Shown here: positions 57,801 through 64,000 of the stretch, one piece after another
Position numbering within the stretch: the first letter of the stretch is position 1
How the letters are laid out: the number at the start of each line of letters is the position of its first letter
Made by a program: the position numbers and the translations under genes
Assembly: GCA_043228905.1 (NCBI GenBank)
Contig: JBHGNT010000015.1
Span: 14,384,001-14,448,000, forward strand
Source of the DNA: Azolla caroliniana
Taxonomy: Eukaryota > Polypodiophyta
DNA: 64,000 nt
Direction of reading: 5' to 3'
Notes under the pieces: model-generated
What the model was told of the DNA's origin: nothing
The model's database searches: none
The model's input: only the letters and a program-made list of their open reading frames with translations

Positions 57801-60800
57801 AACACCTGATATCATAAAAACATTAATCAAGAACTAAATAAAATGATACATGAACTCATAAGCATGCAAAAATAAAGGTTATATGTTAACAGAACATGAT
57901 GAATGTAGGTATTGAAATTATCAACACTTTTCTTGAACCTCTAATATGTCCATTATTTCTATAGTTGCTCTGGCTGAAAGTTGCATTTGTCACAAGTTTT
58001 AAATTCGCCTTAAATCAAGATTTATAAGCGCAGAAAATGCGAAGTGGATTACTTCAAGTATATTCTTTATTATGTGAAGTGGTTGTCTGTCTGCATGCAA
58101 TGCTTGAATCCAGAAAACATGGTCAGGTTGAACAATCTGGAAATTATGAATATCCATCACGATGCCTGTTTCATATTTCATACAAAAAATGTTCCCAAGT
58201 TAAGGTTTGTTACAAACCAGCATAAGTTCCACCTCTAGAGATAATCAACAAGAATGCATATCTGAATGCTCCAAATGTTGTTAAAAAATCAATGCGACCA
58301 TCAGCATACCATTAATTGAATCTTCATTGTCCAGAATTGCTTCATACACCTTTCTTGATGTTTTGCAAGCATGCTCTTGTTTATTTAAAACCTGAGAACA
58401 ATTTGGCGAATGAGCTTCATAAAAAGCATCCTTCTGATGGAATCGGTCTTCATCCATTCATTCAACTTAAACTTGATGAACATAATCAGAAAAAATCCAA
58501 GCACATTGAGGACATAATCCATTCATTAGATTGAATTTCAACATATCAAGAAAAATATTAACAGCCAGACAAGCTTTTGTTTTGGTGAATACAAGGCCTC
58601 TAGAGGTTTCTAATGTACGCTACCTACCGTAACATCACCTCTAAGTTGGGAGAATCACCTAGAATTCTAAGGGGTCATCCATGAGTGCATGATGAACGGG
58701 AAGGCCCAATTCCTCACAGCTCACAAGTTCAATAATGAATTCTACAAGGCATTTCATGCGTATAGGAAAAAAAATTGAACCTGAATTTCATAAAGAAAAG
58801 TCTTATTGAGGAGAACGAAATCCCCTTCTAAGATTGCCCTGCAAAATAGTAAAATGATGTCTATAAATTAGCACCGCAGTTCCTGCACATCATTGGTATA
58901 TTCAATATTCTCTCAACCCAGTCATTACATAATTCAGACTATGACATTATGTGCCGATTTGAATCAAGTGCAACAGAAAAAAATGGGTAAATGAGCTGTT
59001 TCAGCATAGCAAGTTCTCATTTCTCACCAGTATAACTAAGACGCAGCATTTCAAATAGCATCCAATGAAAGCAATTGACTAAATTCTTCAAAAAGTGATT
59101 TCTGACAAACTAACACTAGCTCAACTTCTCACACAAACCTTCTGTTTTGAATTGCAATTGCAGGTTCATCTTCTGTCTTATACTTCAGAAAGACATGTAA
59201 TGCATCTTCAGTTTTTTCAAGATCTGTGCAAACTTCAAAAGCATGTTTCAGAAATTGCCAAACAACCCACTGTAAATCAATTTATCGCTCTTCTTTGGTG
59301 AATCATGAAACTCCACAGAAAAACATCACAGGAAAGCCGTATGAATCACCTCTCAATTCAGCCAAGAGCATTCTTTCGCCGTGAAGATCAAGCTTCACAT
59401 GTTGTATCAACTGGATGAAATAGTGTGCCCATGGTCATCATACATTCTGAGAGCAAAGATACCCTTCAAAGATGACAGCAATACCACTGATTACATATTG
59501 CTGATAGTAAAGAATGAATGCCTTAATTTACCTTCTGCAGCATAGCTAAGGATTCTATTGTCTTCTCTGTCCATATCTTTATTTTCTCCTCCAGAAAATG
59601 GTCATATGGTAAACCAGGTATGAGATCTACCTGCCTCGGAAAGACAGAATTGGCAACCATCTCCAACAAAGCATATGCCAGGTACTTAAAAAGAGGATGA
59701 ACAGGTACACCACATTTCACTGATAAAGGAGCTTCTAAGACATCAGAGAAACAGAATTATGATTACATTGATAAAAAACTGAGTATACTTCCAAATCACA
59801 TTTGAATTGCAAACTTGAACATAAAGAAACCTTTTTTAACAAAGAAACAGAACTTACATCTATTTAGCATGAAGCTTCCAATAGTGCCAAAGAAACAGCA
59901 ATTACATTATCCAACTTTCCATGTGCCTTGGAAACAGCATTTGCTTTTGATTTGAGGCTTCTGAGCAGCCAAACCAATGGCATTTTCTTTTCTTTTAGAC
60001 TTCTTCAGTGCTAAAGACATATCTCTAACATTGACTTTGACAGTGCCAAAGAAACAGTGCTTACTTTGCCCTCACGCTAATACAAATTGCTTCTATAGTG
60101 CCAAGGAAAGAACATTATTGCTCTGGCTACTACAGTGTGAGAGAAAAAAGCAATGGCTTTTAAAATGATGTGAATCCTCTACATGGTAAAGAAACGGCAT
60201 TTACTTTGCGCTGAGGCTTCTAATGAGACCAGAAAAACTGCATTTACTTTGATACATTGTGCTTTCACAACATCTATGGTGAAGCCTGGCTTTGGTTTGA
60301 AATTGAATACATGCATACACATGGAGCCTCTACAGAGCCCAAAAAATGCATTTACATTGATCTGAGGTTAGAAAATGGAAATTGCTTTGATAGGTAGCTG
60401 CTGGAAGGCTTAGGAAATATATTTGGCTTTGATACAAGAGCTTCAATGACACCTGAGAAATGTCTCTTACTTTAATTTGATATCAAATACATTTCCTTTC
60501 TGTCCTTCAGTACTTTGGATTAGAGATAGATCCTACAAAAGTTGATTAAAAATGATGCATGAGTGCTGTATTTTTTTTTAATTAGAGAACCCAAAATCTT
60601 CTCTGGCAGTGAGTTTTTGTCAAACTAGTGATTCAATTGGGGTTTACCAACCACTAGGAGTTCTATGGGCTGGTTTCATGATTCCATCAATGGGATTTCA
60701 TGACTTTTCCTGAAAAAGTGATGCTTGGTTAGTTGTGGGTGACCAAAACATAATCACAGCAAATGGCAACAAGGAAGGGCATCAAATCCCACCTATTTAT

Positions 60801-62997
60801 CATTAGTTGAACAATTCCTACAATGATATTGGGCATACATCAACAAGGAAGTATGTCAAAACTGTCGTTGAAGGTTGTAGGGTTAGGTATAGCAATGGAC
60901 TGTCATTGTCATGAACGTGCATTTTCTCTCAGTATTGAGGTACTGATTGTGCTTTGAAACGGGGAGGTTACTTGAAATGAAAAGGCAGGGAAGATTTGTT
61001 TCCAAAACTTAACATTCATTATTAATTTTTCAAGATAGCAGAAAATATTAGTGATGCAGTTTACCAGCTAAGGCTACAGAAATCTAGACTATTCATGATG
61101 CATTCCATGTGGAATCTCCTTAGGCCTATGTGGGACATGCTGATGATATGCCATTTCAGGAGCAATACAAATTCAAAAGATGGAATGAAATTCTTGTCCA
61201 CGAAAAAACTTTGGCAAATAAAGAAAGAAAAATGAAGGGTAAAATTACTACAGATTACTGGGCAATAATTAAGGAAATTTAGCAACCAATGCAAAGCGGA
61301 TGGAAAAGGCTGAATTAGGTGATTCCCTCAACTTTTACAACTTTACTTAGCAGCATTTTGATCAGAACCCAGCATGAGTTAAGTTTGACAAAGTTAAACT
61401 TCTAGAGCATAGTTTCACAGTCAAAGGACGAGTCATCTATTTGGTTTTCACACCAATTCAACGCTATAGGGATGGTGCTGCTTAACTTTGTTAAGCATAT
61501 ATCATAAACTTCTGTAATGTAAATACGTGTGGGTTCTCCATATTAGCCTCCATAATTCTTTTCCAGATACACATGCATATAGTTCAGCTCATACCAGAGA
61601 TAACTCATTAGATGAGACAAATAGTGCGAGACACTATCGTCCAATTTATCTGTTAGCATATATTGTAGACATGCAAACAAGCTTGCTTGCATTATTTTAC
61701 GTGGGAGATGTGTCAAGAGGAGTTATCTTCCATGCTCAGCAGAACTCTTGAAATTGGCCAAGGCCCCAACAGTCCCTAGACCTAACAATTGGCAACGCTT
61801 CGGTTTGAACCAAACCGAACCACGGTTTAATCGGTTCGGTTCGATTCGGTTCAGGTTCAGTTTTTTTTAAACAGTTCGGTTTCAACAGTCAGAAAACGCA
61901 CTTTAAACGGTTAAACGGTTTTTCTTTTCTTTTTTTTAAAATTTAAAAAAAACAGTTTACAAATTTTTAAAATTTTTTTTTAAATTTTTTTTCATTTTTA
62001 GACCTTATTCTCACATTTTAGGAACATCTTTAAATTTAAAATTTTAAAATTTGACCTAAGTTGAAAACCGAAACCTAACCACGAAATCGTGGTTTTATCA
62101 GTTTAATGGTTTAATGGCTTGAAAATTATTTAACGGTTTCGTGGTTCAGTTCGGTTTAGGTTTCAAACTTTTTAAACGGTTTGGTTTTGACCCTCTCAAA
62201 CCGAACCAAACCGTTGTCAATTGTTACCTAGACCAGAGGAGCCACATTTGACTAGCCCCGGAATTGGCATGTGGCCAACTCAATGGATACCAAGGTGTGG
62301 AGGTTTATGCAAATTCATACGAAAATGTATAAATTGGTTGAACTTAGGTTTTGGATTTTATCTCAAAATATCGTCTTCTATCAATGATGAATAAAGAAAT
62401 ACTGAGAAGAGAGCCAATCTTTTGGACCAACGAGGAGCTAAAATCCTAGTTCAAACACAATGTAGCTTCGTGGATATGAAATTAAGCCTTAATGAATAAG
62501 GACGTTTTTGTTCATTTACAGGGTTTTCTCCAGTGGTGCCTATTGCCTACAGTAAGTTCCATACACCAGACCGTTCTTCATCTAAGCATGGTAAGTAACG
62601 GCTTGTTTACATTAATCCAACGCATCTGCTGCACAACAAAAAGGAAACGCAGGTTTCATCTGCTCTAACGAGCACCATTTGCTGTTGATTGAGAGCCATT
62701 TCCTGTTGATTGATCCCGTGTCTTTTTTCTATCGCATAGTGTGTGGGTAGACGAATTGATTTCATAGAGAATAGAACACACGCACGCAGGCTAGGGTTTT
62801 TGGAACTCACCAGAAGAGCAGGCGAGAAGGCGACGAACGTGGGATTGGAGCTGAGCAGGGAGGGAAGGGTGGGGATCCACTTCCGGGAGCAGAAGAGAAG
62901 ATCGGAGGTGGGCAGGGAGGAAGTCGGAGAGGTCGGATTGTCGAAGAATCGTGTCTATCAGGGAGGCAAGAAGCTCCGGGAAAGGGAACGCAGACAT
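54845..62997 (-). CDS. Conserved protein of unknown function (6 exons, 274 aa)
   Basis: I do not recognise a function. Exons on the - strand are 62997-62811, 59734-59532, 57805-57680, 57595-57502, 56462-56308 and 54904-54845. All borders are GT-AG, the phases join, and they give 825 nt with a stop. The N-terminus (residues 1-60) is Leu-rich and likely helical. Then come VHPLFKYLAYALLEMVANSV (about 75-94), GFRCTVGSVKDALSPGWATL (about 141-160), KLTVGARALAKHVHR (about 177-191), NAYWLNVHFVPPDLHVFEIR (about 219-238), and the end GYGARWTADGSKFRGFLEPQ with terminal KKWRH. From memory, related sequences ending in a similar GFLEP...GHxKxWxH pattern exist in other plants, but I cannot name the family. 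Intron 3 is only 84 bp, in frame and stop-free, so it could be retained. The promoter side carries heat-shock elements. No signal peptide or membrane span is evident. Confidence 0.85.
55929..56032. repeat. 26-bp tandem repeat, four copies
   Basis: GATCATGATGAATACATTTC starts at 55,929, 55,955, 55,981 and 56,007. Only the first unit differs (ACGTC for ACATC). It lies in intron 5 of the 274-aa gene. Confidence 0.97.
59870..60480. repeat. Degenerate minisatellite in intron 1 of the 274-aa gene
   Basis: A loose repeat of GTGCCAAAGAAACAGCATTT followed by ACTTTGATCTGAGGCTTCTA recurs about every 55-70 bp, with high divergence, from about 59,873 to 60,470. No frame is maintained. Confidence 0.6.
61783..62226. 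mobile_element. hAT-like MITE (444 bp)
   Basis: Terminal inverted repeats are TAACAATTGGCAACG and TAACAATTGACAACG (one mismatch). They are flanked by a perfect 8-bp target duplication CCTAGACC (61,775-61,782 and 62,227-62,234). Subterminal regions are packed with GGTTCGGTTTG/AACCGAACC motifs in both orientations, and the centre is AT-rich. It has no coding capacity. The 8-bp duplication fits the hAT superfamily. It lies in intron 1 of the 274-aa gene, about 585 bp from exon 1. Confidence 0.88.
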
Positions 62998-63019
62998 GGC
63001 CGCAAAAGCTCCTTCCTTC

Positions 63020-63022
63020 CAT
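63020..63022 (-). other. Upstream ATG overlapping the 274-aa start
   Basis: An ATG 25 bases before the chosen start opens a different frame that overlaps exon 1 without a stop before the donor site. If it lies within the transcript it could reduce initiation at 62,997. The chosen frame is the one that continues into the conserved exons. Confidence 0.45.
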
Positions 63023-63052
63023 CTCTGTTTTGCCTTCCCCTTCGCCCCCTGA

Positions 63053-63080
63053 GAAGCTTCTAGAAGCTTCTAGAAGGTTC
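63053..63080 (-). promoter_or_regulatory. Heat-shock element array, six units
   Basis: GAA and TTC alternate at exact 5-bp spacing: GAA 63,053, TTC 63,058, GAA 63,063, TTC 63,068, GAA 63,073, TTC 63,078. This is a perfect match to the heat-shock-factor consensus nGAAnnTTCnnGAAn with six units. It lies 56-83 bp upstream of the 274-aa start codon. The site is palindromic, so strand is nominal. Confidence 0.85.
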
Positions 63081-63107
63081 CAGGAGCCCCCTGGTTTTTC
63101 ATATCAA

Positions 63108-63120
63108 GAAGGTTCTAGAA
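63108..63120 (-). promoter_or_regulatory. Second heat-shock element, three units
   Basis: GAA 63,108, TTC 63,113, GAA 63,118 have the same 5-bp spacing, followed by an imperfect fourth unit (TCC at 63,123). It lies 28 bp beyond the six-unit array, further from the gene. Confidence 0.75.
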
Positions 63121-63339
63121 GGTCCCGCAAAAAGATCGGGCACTCTTGGGGCCTCCTGAGATCAATCATCGGTCAAGAAGTTTTCTTTTGGATGCCCTAC
63201 TCTCGGCAAAAAATAATAAAAAAAACCCTCTCCCCATCTCTGCGCGTTCATTCATTAGTGGGGCGACATACCTGTGATCATGCATGGAAGTGTGGAGGCA
63301 TGTTGGAGTCGGCAACAGCTCCGCTCAAGCCTAAATCGA

Positions 63340-63630
63340 GCCATTAAACCGTTTTTAAAACGGTTTGTTGGTTTGCCGAATCGGCTCGACTCAGTTTGGG
63401 CTTGAGCTTCTCAAACTGGTTTTGAGCTCGGCTTGGCAAAGGTCAAGCCAAGTCGAACCATTTTGGGCCAAACCGGTTAAGGCTTAATCGGTTTAGCCAA
63501 TTTAGGTAAGCTTAACCAGTTTAGGAACCAATTCGATTCAAGTTTGAATTTCTCCAAACCGGTTGCGGCTTAACTGGATTGATTCCTAGAAGGCCAAACC
63601 AGTTGAGTCAAAATTGAACCGTTGCCGATT
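63340..63630. repeat. AACCGGTT-rich repeat, possible second MITE
   Basis: TTTTTAAAACGGTTTG, CCAAACCGGTTAAGGC, CTCCAAACCGGTTGCGG and related words occur in both orientations. The composition resembles the subterminal repeats of the MITE at 61,783. I found no clear terminal repeats or target duplication. The repeated GATTCCTAGAAG (63,579 and 63,628) may mark one edge. Confidence 0.45.
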
Positions 63631-63639
63631 CCTAGAAGC

Positions 63640-64000
63640 ATGCACGTGTCATGAAAGAGCAACGACATGTACGAAGCAAAGGCAAACCTTCATATGTTAT
63701 CCATCAACATCTCTTGCACCTCCTTGTTGGCATGTTTTCTCTTTGCACCCAAATTATAGATCTGAGCATTTTTCTCCATTTTCAAGGCCAATCTAAATTC
63801 AAACATTTGTTTTACCTCTAACTTAATCTACGCAAAATGACCTAACGTCAGATGGTCACACTCCCTCTCTCTCCCCCTTGTACATTTTGCAATATGAAAA
63901 CCCCACGATTTACATATGATACCTTATTGAGTGCCATACATCTATGTATATCCACATTCACCTCCTCTCCCCCCATATCTATAGTGAAACCATTCATCGT
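63640..64000. other. No feature recognised
   Basis: Unremarkable AT-rich DNA with a CTC-rich stretch at about 63,860-63,885. No domain-bearing frame is visible. Confidence 0.5.

Noticed and set aside
62743-63063. 106-aa + strand frame across the promoter and exon 1 of the 274-aa gene
   Set aside because: It is antisense to a coherent exon with a good donor site; the Arg-rich composition is typical of a shadow of Leu-rich coding sequence.
1-64000. CRISPR array or prokaryotic operon
   Set aside because: The tandem repeats lack spacer structure, and introns, LTR elements and GT-AG splice sites show a plant nuclear origin.

Overview
The window reads as nuclear DNA of a land plant with a large, repeat-rich genome. 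The evidence is Ty1/copia and Ty3/gypsy elements with plant-type initiator-Met primer sites (TGGTATCAGAGC), a chromodomain-type chromovirus, and a split gene for an NCL-type Na+/Ca2+ exchanger with plant-type GT-AG introns. A seed-free vascular plant (fern or lycophyte) is my guess, but nothing here proves the lineage.

Layout. Positions 1 to about 37,190 form one dense stack of nested LTR retrotransposons. A decayed gypsy element (here A, + strand, about 1-14,050) is interrupted by a decayed copia element (copia 1, 1,283-6,926) and by a gypsy element on the - strand (B, 7,201-11,357). Next comes a - strand copia remnant (copia 5, 14,163-22,515) split by a chromovirus (gypsy D, 14,326-20,179). 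Gypsy D itself carries a solo copia LTR and a gypsy-B-type LTR. A third gypsy (C, + strand, about 22,516-36,077) is split by copia 3 (23,591-29,142, - strand) and copia 2 (30,076-35,375, + strand). Copia 3 has an open 1,358-residue gag-pol frame, near-identical LTRs and a perfect 5-bp target duplication. It is the only element here that looks potentially active. The stack ends in a copia 3' remnant followed by an inverted LTR fragment (36,078-37,191).

From about 37,190 onward the DNA is AT-rich and holds two host genes, both on the - strand, whose exons I could join with consistent phase. The first is an NCL-type cation/Ca2+ exchanger with two EF-hands (47,000 to 39,993; 7 exons, 595 aa). It is bracketed by LINE and gag remnants, and a (TATG)n microsatellite of about 460 bp lies just upstream of it. 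The second is a 274-aa conserved protein of unknown function (62,997 to 54,845; 6 exons). A heat-shock-element array with six perfectly spaced alternating units lies 56-83 bp before its start codon, and a hAT-like MITE with an 8-bp target duplication sits in its first intron.

The two genes show no functional link. No prokaryotic feature, CRISPR array or intact structural RNA gene was seen. All gene models and element boundaries were worked out by eye from the sequence; none was checked by alignment software or transcript data.
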